From positions 118,485,996-118,549,995 of the forward strand of contig OX352774.1 of NCBI GenBank assembly GCA_947095535.1: DNA of 64,000 nt, given 5' to 3'. Position 1 is the stretch's first letter. Each line of letters starts with the position of its first letter. Below, in pieces: positions 13,881 through 28,561 of the stretch. The notes below the pieces were generated by a model. It made no database searches and had not been told where the DNA came from. It worked only from the letters and a program-made list of their open reading frames with translations. The DNA is from Poecilobothrus nobilitatus (lineage: Eukaryota > Arthropoda > Insecta > Diptera > Dolichopodidae). Made by a program: the position numbers and the translations under genes.

Positions 13881-14630
13881 GCTTTTATTTAACCCTTATT
13901 TTATAAATTTTAATAAAATCTTTTAGTTCAGAAAAAAATTAACCATACCTCAAAAAACTTTTTTTAATATCAAAAGAGAGGTGATTCGCTAAAACCACAA
14001 ACCTTATGTGTATAAGTATCATATCACGTAATATCTTGAATTAAGATTTCAAGTTAATTCAAAGATAAAAATGATGAATATAGAATGGATTAATTGTATA
14101 CATACATATAGTAAGTTATGATTCAAGTGCATATAATATCTTTATGTTGGTAATGAACTCATAACAAAACTGTAACATTTGGTTAATTTAGTCGTCAATT
14201 GGTTTTTGGGAAAGATTACACCAAAAATTAGGGAGTTTTTGTTGCTCCATTTTAATTTTACTATATTTAAAAATTCATTTTTCTACATGATTGACTCCGT
14301 CAACTTTTTTGTGGCTGTTAATACCACAAATTACTAATTTAATCTGAAGTGAAGATTTGTTCAAAACTATATACAGAATGTACATTAATGAAGTTATGAA
14401 GAAATCAAATGTTAGTCGAATTTGTTATAAATATTTAATAACGGAAATTTCCGAAGAGAAATTGATTAATTTCAGTTAATCCGTTAACTAGAAAGAGTGT
14501 AGAGTTAACTTGTCAACTTTAGGATATCCGCACGAATATCATATATGATGGTTTCATAAAATTTAATCATATTTTACAAAACTTCAAATATCTGACTTAA
14601 TTAAATATCGAAATATATTTACGCTAAATT
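13881..14630. other. AT-rich intergenic, no gene seen
   Basis: No coding frame, RNA gene or repeat boundary was recognised. Confidence 0.45.
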
Positions 14631-14639
14631 TCTAAGTTA

Positions 14640-15165
14640 AATGACAGCTATTCGAAAGCGAAAGCACCAAAATAATAAAATTTTACAAAAGTTGTTACCA
14701 TAAAAGTTGATCATCTTTTATAAAATTTCAGATATCCCACTTAATTGGAAGATATGAGAATTCAAGTATAGCAGTAACCCGAATTTGTTGCGTTAGACTA
14801 ATTAAAGTCATTGGCATAAAACTTAATCTCTTTTGATAAAACTACAGATACTCTGATTAATTAGAGAATGAATACATACAGACAAATATACATATATGTA
14901 CATATATACATATAAAAGAAATTGGTGGCATTTATTTAGATTGAATTAAAATCAAGAATTAAGGTAATAAATAGTAAAGTTACTAAATAAACAAATAATT
15001 ATAAAAAGAAATGGTAAATATTTCCGAATTCCAGTTCCATTATTTTTCTAGTTATCGTTCGGACGGATGGAAGGACAGACGCTAAATCGACTTAGAATTC
15101 AATCCTGATAGCACAAAATTCAATCAATCACAATCAATTGGCAAATTTATGATACTGTTATAACT
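14640..15165. repeat. Dispersed repeat, copy B
   Basis: A diverged second copy of the repeat at 2480-3165. It carries units with TTTTACAAAAGTTGTT and TTTCAGATATCCCACTTAATT, and the same terminal block near 15050-15150 (GGACGGATGGAAGGACAGAC, then AAATCGACTTAGAATTCAAT, then GGCAAATTTATGATAC). Orientation matches copy A. Confidence 0.55.
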
Positions 15166-15169
15166 ATCG

Positions 15170-18100
15170 AGGAATAGACATATATTATTTGATAGTATTT
15201 TTAATATTTAATTAGATTTAGACTTCCACTAAGTATTAAGTATATATAACCTAGGTACTAAGTATTAAGTATATATAACATAGGTAAACTTTATATAGTT
15301 CAATATTTACAATTTAAATGAAATAAATTCACACTTTCGAAGGACCAAATTAAAAAAAGAGGAATCATTATATTATATAAACTTAATTAAATATTATCTG
15401 CAAATCAATAATTAAGATATTACTAATCAGTAATTAATAATCATATAATAAAGAACACAAAAATAATTTAGAATAACATAAAATGAATTAGCTTTGCCCA
15501 CTCTTAACGCAATGGATAAAATAAAAAATGGTAAAGAAAAAAGTTTAAAGAGCTGTAAAGTCAAATATTCTTTTTTCTAAATTACATTATATGACCCCTG
15601 AGAGCTTCTTTAGAAAGTTCCTATATATTTCATTTTCCTCAATTTTTTATATTCAGTTATTGTGTGTCTTATTTAATCTATAATAAATTGGCGTTTTTTA
15701 AAGGTATAGTTATATAGCCAGTTATAAAATGAATCAAGGTTGTTTAGAAAAGAAAGGAAAATTAGAATAGAATATTTAAATTTTCTTATTTTTGCATATA
15801 GATATGTTAAAGCTGCCTCTTTTATCTTTAAATGCTGTCTCTTTTATCTTTAAAAACTGCCTCTAATGCCAAAAACTTTAATTTGGTTAGAACAAATTCC
15901 AGGATAATATGGCTGATAATAAAGGTTGATGCCAAAATTCGCAACAGAGAGAGTTAGTTCTCTCATAAAGATATTGATTGATCGTCAACGTTTTTTGTAA
16001 TCTTATGATCATGATCTTAATACCTATGAATGTATTCATATTTTTATTATGATTAGAGAATTTTAATTGTTCCAACTTATCTGCTTATTGTTTAAATCTT
16101 TTATATCCAAACGAAAATATTTCATTCTTCATGTATTTTAAAAGATCAAATAAAAATCAAATTAATTTTTCATTGATTAAAAAACGGAAATAAAACTTAA
16201 AAACATAATTTTTATACCATATGTGTATATTTTTTATTCCAATTAAACAACCACAATTGAATTAAAATTAACGATAAATTATGATAAACTACATATAAAT
16301 TTAATTCTCAATAGAAATATCTTTTTAGTGGTACCTAATAATTTTCTCATAACATATCCATATCATTTTAGATACTTATATTTTGTATCAGAATCATGTA
16401 AAATAACAAAATCATACAATATGTATGTAAATGGTAAAGTTTTCCCAAGAGTTTAAAATTTTAAAGAAAAAGTTTTGTGGTTTCATAAAATATCTTTTTA
16501 AATAATATTTTTGAATTCAATATTTAACTTTCATATACCCTAACATATCCATTTAATTAAAAATTATTTTACCTTCAATACTCAAGAAAATAAAACCAAT
16601 ATTGAATTCAAACAAATTAAATAATAGTTTAATGTAATCAGAATCAATATAAATGTCTATTAATAAAGTAAATTTATTGTACAATAACCACAAATACGTT
16701 TTTTTTTTCAGATTTTCTTGAAAAAGATAAAAAAGGTAACAATTCCTCAGATCATTTATTATAAACTATTAAAATAATATTTAAAAGTATTACAAGAATT
16801 AAAAAACCTTTTATAAAATTAATAGTTAAAAAGATTCAATCAATTAAAAATTAAAATAAAATAATATGAAAATTTAAAGAGTCAGGAATTTAGTACCAAA
16901 CATTTTTTTCTATTGAATAAACTATTTTATGTATTAAAAAAATCTAGAAATATATTGGATATAAAAAAAATTCATACGAATCTATTATAAAGAAAATTGA
17001 ATAGATGGGAATGTCTAATGATATAAGTATGTACACAAAAGCCTTAACAATACCATAAAATAAATTTTAAGAATTACCAGAGAAAAGACTTTAAAATATC
17101 CTCAATTTTAAAAATATCAAATTAAATTTACCTGTAATAAAAGTTTGTAACAAAAAAAAACGGTATAATTATTACGAAATTATTTCATTTTTGTAATGCG
17201 GACATTCCATTATCAAGAAACTTTTACGGATTAATTTTATTGTGTAATGTGCGCTGATTTATTTCATTTTAGTTTTGCCGACATTTTTCATTATAAAATA
17301 GCTCCACAATCTGTGTATAAAGTTATTTCATTTTTGGGTGGGGATATTTAAACCCATATCATGTTAAACATGTAATGTTTATCACCAAAATTTGTCACTA
17401 AGTTAAGGTTCGAGCTATATAGATATTTTAATTCTATTTTGGAACAGAAAGCCTTTTACGATAGTTATTTAGCATTTTGTGTCAAAACCAAAATTAAAAA
17501 CTCCATGATACTCGATAAAGTTTCGTAGACTTCGTATCACAAGTCTACATGATATCGGTTTTAATCAAGCTTAGAAAATATATAATAATAGTAAGAAACA
17601 AAAATCTTCCTAGCACAAGACATTATTGAGAATAAAAATGAAGTTTTGGTCAACAACTAAAACGTTGATATGTGATACCAACCAAAAAAAATGTTCATTA
17701 GAAATTTAAATTATTGTATTTAAAATACTGTGCATTTAATATTATTTTCATCTCATTTTACACTTTTGTATTAAAAATTGTTTTAATATAAGAAATATTT
17801 TGTGGTTTTTCTATTTTTTTATTGTATAACCAGGTATAACATTAAAAGTCTCAAATTAAAATTAATACAAATTTTAAATGTTACATAAATACAAAATATT
17901 TAATAGAAGAGCAATTTTATTTCGAGGAAAAAAAAGACATGGGATTACTGGTCTTTTGGTATGTATTTGATATTTTCTAAAATTGTAATTTAAATTGTTT
18001 CAAAATGTTGTATTAAGAAAATACATATGTAAGTATGTATAATAAAATAATTTAATAACCATTCTAAATAATAGATTTTATTCAATGATTTTTAATTAAA

Positions 18101-18886
18101 TTTTAATAAACAAAATTGAATTAAGTACTCGCTATATCTACTTTATTTGATACACATATTTAAAAGTGAATAAATTTTTGTTTAAAATTAATTTATATAA
18201 AATATGTGCATATTATATAATAAAGTACTACAATGTTTAAATGTATGTAAATTATTTTAACAAAAAAATTGACTCAATTCAAATCAACTTAATAGTTTCA
18301 TTATTTGAAATCAACGCTAAGAAAAAAAGATTCCTACCGAAAAAAGAAGAGTACCTTTAACTTTACTTTAAAAAAAAATAATTTTAGAGCTAAACTTATA
18401 TTAATCATTACTTTGCTCTGTTATATATTCATATCTTAAAATAGATTTGAAAATAACTAAATTCAATTTAAGGCGTGCGTTTTGAAAGATTTCAAAATAT
18501 GGTGAAAAGAAAATTAAAAATATGTTAAGCAAAACTATACAAAGATATTTGCAAATTAGCGAATCTTAAAAATTACTTAAAAAAATAATTTCAAAATGAA
18601 AAAAAATTTGAACATAAATGCAACATAAGTAAGCAGAGATAAAGTTGCTTTTAAGTAAAAATAAAAATTTTCTTTCAAATAACCATCTTTTTTTTATTCC
18701 ATTAAATTTTTTTTTTCAGTTTCTTTAAAATAATAATATAAGTTGTAACACATATGAAGTCAAATTTTTATTTAATACAATTTTCAAAATATTTTTGTTT
18801 TTAAATATAAATTTAATTTTTTATTCACTTTTTTAAAATAAATTGGTCACCAGAACTGAATTCAAAAATATTTCTTTTTAAATACT
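15170..18886. other. AT-rich intergenic downstream of hobbit
   Basis: Over 3.7 kb of A/T-rich sequence with no convincing gene. The open frame at 15887-16075 (minus) has no recognisable features. Confidence 0.5.
18820..18825 (-). terminator. Candidate poly(A) signal of hobbit
   Basis: AATAAA on the minus strand about 60 nt past the hobbit stop codon. In AT-rich DNA the hexamer is common, so this is position-based support only. Confidence 0.35.
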
Positions 18887-21800
18887 TTAAGACGGTTTTG
18901 TAAAATTTAGAACTTTTTTCCTTTGACTTCGATTTTCATTCTAAAAACAAAAATAGATATATATATTTATATTATATATAAAATTTAAATGAAAATATTT
19001 CAAAACAGTTTTTTATACAATTTAAAAAAATACTTACAGCGTGTCTATCACCAAATAACATTTTAGCTTTATCTTCTTCTTGTGGTGATTCTCTATCACC
19101 AATTGCTAATATTGGTTGTTTTCTTTTTATTTGCAATTTTTGTTTTATTGCCTGTTTAACAATAACACTACGACCAACTGATTTCATAGCCATTAATAAA
19201 TCTAACCATGTCCATGTCACATTATGATATTCTAATGTTGGTATTACCAATGAAAAATCTGTAATATCTTCTAAATTTTTTTCTTTATTTCCTTTATAAC
19301 TAACACGTACTGGAACTTCTGGTATTTTAATATATATAAATAATTTATTTTTTTCAGCTCTTTCTTTCATTTTTTCAACATCGTCATGGAATTTTACATA
19401 AAACGCTGATTCTTTGGAACTTTTCTTTGGTTTTGATTTTTTACTGGTACTACTACTACTTGCTATTGCTTTTTGTGTTGTAGATCCTGTGTTTGATGCT
19501 GTGTCATCAACATCAGCATCTGTTTCAGTTTCAGATGCATCACGATCAGGAAAACAAAATTTCATCATTGTATTATAAAATTTTTTTGTTATTGCTATTG
19601 TTATTGGTGCAACATTAATTTCAAAATGTTCTTTTACTGATATACCACCAACAGGTGGTTTTTCTCTACAAAAAACACGCAACACTCTTTTATGTGTATC
19701 AACTGGCATATCCTTTTGTATTTCAGTTGGGCAAATAACTTCTTTATAGATTTCACGTGGTATTAAATTATTCATTCTAATGTTACCTAATTCTAATAAA
19801 TGTTCAACTGAATCATCACTTTTAGATTTTTTTGTATATAAAAAGTCACTTAATAATAGATCGGCAATACCAATTTGACCATCAGTTTCAGTTAATCTCC
19901 ATTGAGCACGTTTAAAACAGATCTCATTAGCTCTCACTATTGTCACTGGTTTATCAGTACGAACATTTGTTATTTTACTCATAGCAGACAATTGCGTTTC
20001 TTTATAACAAATTAATTTCATATCTAATTCTTCTCCTTGAATATTCAATTCCTCTTTAGAATCACGAATTAAACTTTGAATTCGTTCAAATTCTTTTAAC
20101 AATTCTTCAGTATCACCTTCTTCTTGTCTAGCTTTACTTACAAAATATAAATCTTTTTCATAGGCACGAATTTTCATAGCTAAACTTCTAATTTGTGTTT
20201 GAAGATGTTGTATTGGACGTTTTTGATCTTCACTACTATACAATTGAAGTTGAAATCTCATTCTTGCTAATTTTTCTAAAGCTTGTTTTCGTTGCGGTTC
20301 AACAAATAACATTAAATTATTAACTATATCCAAAATCATTGCATACTGCAAGGAATTTGTACAAACATCTAAATCATGATGCATTAAAGTAAAAGCGTCA
20401 ACAGGATCATCTTGTTTTTCCCATGGACTCAAAGTTTCTTCGGTGGGCGGAGGTGGAACCTAAAAATATTTTATAATTATTTTATATGAACAAAAAACTT
20501 TTGAAATGTTAAATTTTACCTCTGTTATTGTACTGGGATCTATAGTATCCCCATAACTAACATAGAAGAATTCACATTTACAACGCGAAACAATTCTCTG
20601 CAATTGGACTGGTTGAACTTCTCCAGGTTCAACACCCGATAATACACCAACGGTTTCAGAAACAACACCTCCAACACTTTGACCACTTCCTACTAAATGT
20701 GGCAGATCAGGCAAATCATTTATAACCGATGCATTTTTATCTTTTTCCTGGATATTGTCAACAGTTAACCACATAATTTTTTCATCTAAAAATGCATCAC
20801 TTTCTCCTGCTGAAACGGTAGCATAATATTGCATGCATTCTAAAGAACCTTTCCATGTAGTTTTTGAAATTAAACTTCTATCCCGCCAAACTGGTCTATG
20901 AACGCGTTGTAATATTTCAGCTTTAGCTGCACTTAATATAACATAACCGGATGTTTCACAGCCTTTTAATAGTACTTGTGAATTAACTAATGATATGCTC
21001 CAATTTTCATGTATTACATCATTGGAATTGCAAGCTTGTAAGCCTTGTAATTGTAATTCCCTTATCTGGGTATTATCATTATCATCACTGTAAACATTAA
21101 ACTTATGATCAGCTTCAGCTATAAGTTGTTGAAGCATTGCTGTTGCATGATTTGTATGTTGTTGTTTTTTAATAGTCCCCGAACTAGTTGAACCTGTAGC
21201 TGAACCAGTTGAAGGAAATATTGATGGAACAACTTCAGATCCAGCTGAAGTTAAGGAATTTGAACTATCATTACGACGATTTTTTAATATATTAGAACTG
21301 CCATCTTTACGAAAACCTTTCAAAGCCTCAGTTGCTAAATTATTTTTAAGTTTTTGATTTTTCATAAAAGAATCAAATAATGCAAAAGCAACATCACGAT
21401 TACTTTTTGTCCAAGCACCTTTTAAATCATAAACAACAAGTTTGTGTGTGGGTTGAGACTTACGGTTATTACCTTCTTCACTACTACCAGCTTGTAAATG
21501 TGTTTCACGTCCATATGAAACTTTGTCTAAGCTTAAAAAATAAAAACGTACAATTTTACAATTATCTGATTGCGTTAAACTTTCTGCACTACTATCCAAT
21601 TTTTCATTGAGAACGCTTTTCAACCATATTTCAGCATCGTTAAGTTCACAGTTCATATAAATCGTTGACCAATCTGCTCTTGGTCTATGTACAAGACCAT
21701 CATCAATTGGTGACAATGCTAAAATATGTTCCGAACTAAATGAAACTCTACCGCCATTTAATTGAAAACCTCTATGCAATGCATGTGACATCCAATACAA

Positions 21801-24800
21801 AATTTGGAATTTATGTAAACTCATCTGTAAATTAGCTTTTTTATAATGTCGACTTAATTGTTTTTTTCTTGGTCGAATATTATTAAAAACAGGGCCACGT
21901 CTGGTTGGTCTTGTAACACCTGACAATATCAATTTTAAACTTTCAAACCAACGTAATGTACTGCCATATAATACTAAACTTGGAATGTCTATATCAACTT
22001 CATCGCCTGGAACAGGTTTTGTTTCAAATGAAATCCATATATTTAAATTTTGTGAACGAAAAGCTCTAAACGAATCATGAACTTGATTGCTTGAATATTC
22101 TGGTAATTTGTTCGGTGCACATGGTATTACAGCATGATGATCATTCGGATTAGCTAAACAAATCCAATTTAATTTAAAGCTTAATTTTAATTGAGGAAAA
22201 TGTAGTAATCTGCAATCATCATATCTTGATGCAGTTCTTACTGTAATATTTAGTTGGCCTTTAAATATAATTTTTGCATTTTGCCACATAATTCCAACAT
22301 TATTCCATGTTAATTCCATTTCTTCCGTTGTATTGTAAGGATCTAATGATGCATGTAATAATACTGTAAATTGTTTAGCTAACATAGTTAAGCGCCCGTG
22401 AAACATTAGACGCATTTTATCCCAAAATGGTAATACTGGACTTGGATCTCTTGATGGAGCTTGAATTTTTTCAAAGCTTAAATTACATTGTGCCATAACT
22501 GGTTCCCAGCAAGGCCCAAATGCATATATAAATGAATCAACTTCACATTCAAAATCATGATAAAATTTTAATGCTGTCATCCCTCTCTGAATCATATCAT
22601 TACCAAATGGGTGACCAATTTCAATTTCTATATCACGTCGAGCCCGTTTTGGTGGTGTTTGCTCTGCACCAACTAAATTTCCCTGTAATCGCATCATTTT
22701 TACTTGAAACATCGGTTGCGGAAAATCTCTACAAAAATTTACAATAAAAATTAAAAAATATTCCAAAAAAAAAAAATTAATTATTTAAGTACCTTAGCAT
22801 AAATTTCCATTCTGTACAACTAACATTAATATAACGACACCAAAGTGTTGAAAATTCTAATCCTTCTTCTGGCCATGGACTATCATTATCGATTTCTCTC
22901 ATTATGCGTATTACATTTTCTCTTCCATGAATAGATGGATCAGCCATTGCTAAAATTTCTAAGTCTGTCATAATCCAAGCAAAAAGTCTTGTACGCACTG
23001 GTCCACTTTGTTTAATTTTTTTAGAACGTTGAATATAAATTTCAGAATTTTTTAAAGAAAAACTTTTATAAAGATTATCCATAGCACCAGCTGGTAATAA
23101 AAGTCTGTCGGAATATTTTTCAGCAAGTTTCTTTCTAAAAATTTTTTCACGTTTTAATCCTTCTAAATATTCATCTACTAAAAGAACATAATTATCCCGT
23201 AATTTTACTTCAAACGGATCATCACTCATTTCTAAAAGAAATTCTTTTATCTAAATAATAAAATAATTTAAATTAATTTTGTGTTAATATTTGAGTTTAA
23301 AAATAATTGAATAATTCACCTGAATAATCAAATCACTAGGCAAAGGTGAATCAATTGTAAATTCTTTTTTCTTATAATTATGAATAAGTTTTAACCATTT
23401 AAATAATGACACAAATTCATTTTGCACAGCGTCAGAAAAATCATGATCATATGGAAAAATAGCCTTAAAACCACCAATGGTCCATACCCAAACTTTATTT
23501 GATAATAAATTTAAACATTCAGAATTTTGTCTTTCAACAGTTAGCATATCTAATCTGGGGAAAGTTTGTACATCAACATCTTTAAATGTAAATATATGTT
23601 GATCATCAATTTTAATAAAAACATTTTCAATCGAAACTAAAAATCGATCATTTTTTCTAATAAATAAATTTTCAAAATATAATTGCATTGAATGCCGATC
23701 AGACATTTTTATTTCAAAAAATGTATTACGTTCCGCTGATAATTCTACTGAAAATTGTCCTGTTTGTTCTTTTTGAACAGAATTTGATTTTTGTTTTTCT
23801 TGAACTTTTGTAATACTGAAAAGACCTGTTTCAATTTTAAATTCTTGAATATCTTGATATAAAGTATATATGTGCATATGTAAATTTGAATTCCAAAATA
23901 CTTCTGTATCATCTAATACATAAAAAGAAAGTTTCGGTGCATTTGTTATATTTGAAATTTTCTCATATTCCAAACGAATAACTTTTAAATTACAAAATAT
24001 ATCTGTAAAATCACTAATACTCATTGAATCAGCGGTTAATGATCTTTTAATAGCCATTTGAAATTGTTCTAATTTAATAACAGAAATTTGTTGATTTCGA
24101 TTTATTGCAACATCAGATAAACTAACTAAAATGCACGCATCGTGATGATTTATAAAATAAATATATATTCCTAAAAAAATAATTTAATATTTTATTCGTG
24201 GTGAAAATTTATAAAAATAAATTAATTTTTTACCTTCAATTCTTGCAGTAACAATGATACTAGAATTAGCCTTACTTTCAGTTTTAGACATTATTTTATT
24301 TTCTGAAGTCGGTGTGCAAATTTTACTTCCCCATCCATATTGTTTAATACATTGTAAAGTTTTAACAACAAATTCCGCCAAAAATATGCTATATTCAGTC
24401 CGCACATTATGTATCGAAAAATCTAATTTCATAATATTTGCATAACTACTCAATTTTATTATACTCAAAGCTAAAAAGAATGGACTACCCCTTGAATGAT
24501 TTTTTTTTAAATTATTTGTATCATTTATGGAATTTCCAAGTGACCACCATAATGTTTCAAACATTATTTCAACACTCCAATGCCGATTATGTAATAATAA
24601 ATTAATAAAATGATTTGAATAAGTGCTACTACGTTTTTCATCATATTGGGATAATAACATACGACAATGACTCATACTTATTGCAGCATTATGATCATCT
24701 AATTTAACTAATGTTGAAACATTCCACAGTTCTGCACAAGCTTTTACAACAATTCTTTTTAACATCCAATCAAGTAAATTTGAACCAGCTCCACCTCCTC

Positions 24801-26777
24801 CTTGATTTGAAACTGTATTTTGATTTGATTTAATTGTTGAAAGTAATTCAATATTTTCAAAATTTTGTTTTGATAATGACAATGGTTGACTTGGTGTTGA
24901 TTTTTTACGTGATAAAAAATTATTATTTACCCAACCATAAATTTCACTATGATTATAAATAATTTGAAAAGTTCGTAATAAAAAGAATATATTAAGAATT
25001 TCATTTTCTAACTAAAAATAAAAAAGAGAAAAAAAACTAAATAAATTTTAAGAAATTAAGAGTTAAGTTTGTTACCTTTGCATCAGTTGTGAATTCTTCA
25101 ATAAATAAGAGCTTTTCATATTTTGTATCAATATCTAAATGTTGAAGAACTAAATTTGCATATAAATTAGGTAAATGAATATTTTCTGGTAATGAATTTG
25201 GTTTAAATTTCCCGGATATCTAAAAATTGACAAGATTTTTTAATAATGCTAAATTATTTTTAAATATTTTCATACGGTAAAAAGTTGCATTTTTGCATTA
25301 AAATCATTTTGAGTATTCTCTTTAACAGCAGATACTGTTGCAGCTTTTATTGCTAAACCAAAATTTCTAGGTATAATTGGGGCTAATTTATGATATGCAT
25401 CATTACTATAACTTCGTGTTTTTGCAAATATTTGTGATCTTTGTTGTTGTACTGTTGTTAGTTTATTCTGAAGTTTTGCTTCACTTAAAAATTCGTACAT
25501 TCCACCATAAATTGTTGTTTTTGCATTATTAAGTGATAGTTGCAGTTTCTTAAATATAAATTAAATTATATATTATATTACTTAATTACTTATTATAAAT
25601 TTAATTAGTCATTACATATTTTAGTAATATGTTTAACTTTTAATTTCTGTATTTACCTCAACTGATAGGGGACCTTGAGCTATTAATGTTGCATCTAAAG
25701 CAACATCAAAACTAACTTCAGCTAAACATGGTCTCAATTTATTTGAATTTTCTAAAGAAGATTGGCGTCGATTTGGGCAATGAAGTAACATTTTTGCCTT
25801 AAACAAAAAAATTATTTTAAATTATAAAATAATTAATTTAAAATATAAAAGAAAAGTACCTGTGCATCAGTTAGAGAGGAATTCACTAACAACGTTTTAT
25901 CATTTTGGACTATACTACCATCTAAATGAAGTTCTTTAGCAGTAGCATGTATAAACCAGCTTGGATCACAATCATTATTTATTAAAACTATAGAAACATT
26001 ATAAACGTGTACTGCCATAAACTGTTGATTCGAATAATAACAAAAAAAAATAATATTCATTTTTTATTTAAAATTAATGAAAATAGATATGTATTTAAAA
26101 AATTTGTACCTGTGCAAATGTTACAATACTCGGTGGTATTTTAGCTTTTCTAAAATCAGGTACACCTGAACCAAATTTTTTATCTTTATCTATAAAATCA
26201 GATAAATCATCATCAATTTTTCCACCAGCATCAATATCTTTATTAATACGTATATCTCTTAAATTAATTGATAATAGTTTTGTTACTTCTGAATTTAAAA
26301 AACTGCTACTTATGGATATCTCTTCAATTTGCTGCAATGAAAAATATTCAAGGTCGAGTATTTATGTTTAGTTCTTACTTATAGCTAAGTTCTTACTATA
26401 AGCATTATAAAGAATATATGTATATAAATTCAAATTGATTTCAATTTATGTTCATATATCTATAATACATACCACAGAAATTCCATTCTTATAAATGTTA
26501 ACTTTTTTAAAAGATAAAGGTAAATTCATACGACCAGCACGAACATTAATTTTAAATTTACGATTTAACCACCAACTTAAAACTAATGGTAAAGCCCTAT
26601 AAAACAATTAAATATAAATTAAAATAGAAAAAGTGATGTCATAATTTATATAAAAATTTATTTATTGAACTTTATATAGATCGTAAGAAAAATAATATAC
26701 AGAAAAAAAAAAATTTACCAAGTAATACTCCCATAAAGAATTAAACCTAAAATAATTAAAACTACTAAAAAACTCAT
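18887..26777 (-). CDS. hob: Hobbit / BLTP2 (KIAA0100) bridge-like lipid transfer protein
   Basis: Thirteen exons on the minus strand: 26719-26777, 26473-26596, 26110-26331, 25860-26021, 25657-25797, 25276-25548, 25076-25219, 24234-25011, 23320-24170, 22793-23250, 20520-22728, 19038-20459, 18887-18940. They sum to 6,897 nt and keep frame at every junction, giving 2,298 residues, close to the 2,200-2,300 usual for animal KIAA0100/hobbit proteins. The N-terminus (MSFLVVLIILGLILYGSITW) is a single membrane anchor, as expected for an ER-anchored member. The FWDK motif of the Fmp27/hobbit/SABRE family (PFWDKMR) is at about residue 1171, and a coiled-coil-like helical region lies in the penultimate exon. 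By family knowledge it forms a long hydrophobic groove that moves lipids at ER-plasma membrane contacts; fly hobbit is needed for regulated secretion and body size. The last exon (18 codons, basic) is the least certain. It is divergent with the NCOA5-like gene. Confidence 0.93.
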
Positions 26778-27200
26778 TTTTTATTTAAAATAATTAATAA
26801 TCAATTATTTAAATTTTATAATATCCATGTTTTTTTAAATGTTATTAAATTGATAATTTTTATTTTTTTTTCTTTCTTTTTTATTTGATGCGATTTTTTC
26901 TATTGATAAACAACAAACCAGCAATACTAAAATTTTGTAACAGCTGATTGAGTTTGACGTTTACCGCCCTATTCAACAACCCCAATTTTAAATTTAATTA
27001 AAACGGCTTCTTGGGATATTGTTGATAACTGACAGTGACAACTGACGTTTAGTGAACATTGTAAAAGCAAATACGGCTACACTTATTTATGCAGATTTAT
27101 TTCTGTTTACTTTTATGACAGTTCAGTTTGTTGAATAAACTAACTTCACTCTTTAAATTTTTACCAATTTTTTATTTTTGTAAATTAAAATAATACAAAA
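26778..27200. promoter_or_regulatory. Divergent promoter region of hobbit and the NCOA5-like gene
   Basis: Only 423 bp separate the two start codons. The stretch contains a CAGCTGATTG box at 26941, TTGACGTTTA at 26954-26963 and CTGACGTTTA near 27042. CAGCTG E-box-like elements are known in fly housekeeping core promoters; use here is inference. No TATA box in a convincing position was identified. Confidence 0.5.
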
Positions 27201-28561
27201 ATGGATCTATTAAAAAATCCTGAATTAGCAAAAAATCGTATATTCATTGGAAATTTACCAAATTGTACACGTGAGGAACTTAAAAGTATTTGTGTACCGT
27301 AAGTTTTTAATTATAAACCTTTTTTTTCTATTCTGCAACCATTTATTGATCTTTTAATTTTTGTGTATACCATGTTCTTACATACATATATAGATATGGA
27401 AAGCCAATAGCATCTTTGGTGAAAGATAAATTTGGTTTCATACAATTTGAAGATGAAATAACAGCAAATAAAGCGGCATCAGCTTTAAATCATTCATCAT
27501 TTAAAGGGCATAAAATTACTGTTAGAAATGCTGATAATAAAAAACAACAAAATAAACATTCGAATCAAAATAAAGGAAGTGCTGGCCAAAATACCGGTGG
27601 TAGTGGTGTAGGAAGTAATTCACAAAATAATTTCAAACCTCATGATAAATATTTTTTATTACAAGAGCAGTATCATGCTACAGTTAATTTAGATTACAAT
27701 GATTGTGAAATTATTGTTTTAAATAAAGAAACAACGTAAGTAGTTTTTTTTTTAGAAATAATTTCATTCGAAATCCTTTTTTTGCTTTTTGTTATATATA
27801 GAATGTATGCGGAGCACATTGAACAAAGATTAAAACGAATGTACTTCAGAGTTGATATTTTATATCCAAACCCTGATGTTCCTATTGGTAAAGTATTAGC
27901 AAATATATCATCACGTGGCTGTTTATATGCTATTGTTGTTACTGAACAAAACGTTGAACATCGTAGTATAACTGTTAATATTTTATATGGACAAGCGGCT
28001 GAACATCGTAATATGCCAATAGATGATGCTATAAATTTAATTTATTCTGATTTTAATGAAAAGCTATCACGAGAAATTAAACTATTACCACAATCCGTTA
28101 TGAAACCGACAATGTCATTTATGCCACCTCCAAAAATGATTGCACCACCCTTAAAAGAACCTCATCCAGATTCAATGCAAACATTATTAAATTTATTAGC
28201 TGATAATTTACCATTAACGGTATTACAATATGATAGAATATTAAAATATTTACAAGAACGTCGTGAATTACAAGTAAAAGCTGAATCGGGTGAAACAATT
28301 GATTCTACAATGACATCAAATTTAAAAGCAAATGCTGAACCTGATCCAGAAATTGAATTACAAAAGAAAATTTTAAATATATTAAATAAACCATCTGTAA
28401 CCGATAAGCATTCATCATTATTAATGTACCCAACTGTTGAAGCAATATTAAAACATTCAGATACAATCGAATTATTAAAAGATGAAAAAATTCAAAAAGC
28501 ATTAGATTCATTAATGGTAACAAGTTTAATTGGAACAATCCAACATCATTTTGACTTTTAA
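27201..28561 (+). CDS. NCOA5-like RRM coactivator (Neosin-type)
   Basis: Three exons (27201-27298, 27394-27735, 27802-28561) keep frame and encode 399 residues. The N-terminus is an RNA-recognition motif: RNP2-like RIFIGNLP at residues 13-20 and RNP1-like KDKFGFIQF at 43-51. A Gln/Asn/Gly/Ser-rich linker follows, then from about residue 115 to 235 a domain resembling the class IIa anticodon-binding fold of NCOA5, with DCEIIV, a YPNPDVPIGKVLANI block and RGCLYAIVV. An LXXLL nuclear-receptor box (LLNLL) lies at residues 275-279, in the position seen in NCOA5. NCOA5 is a nuclear coactivator binding nuclear receptors independently of AF-2; a nuclear RNA or transcription role here is inferred. The exon-1/2 junction completes the tripeptide V-P-Y. 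Confidence 0.88.

Noticed and set aside
21380..22747. Plus-strand open frames within hobbit
   Set aside because: Antisense to a confident hobbit exon; composition is that of a shadow frame.
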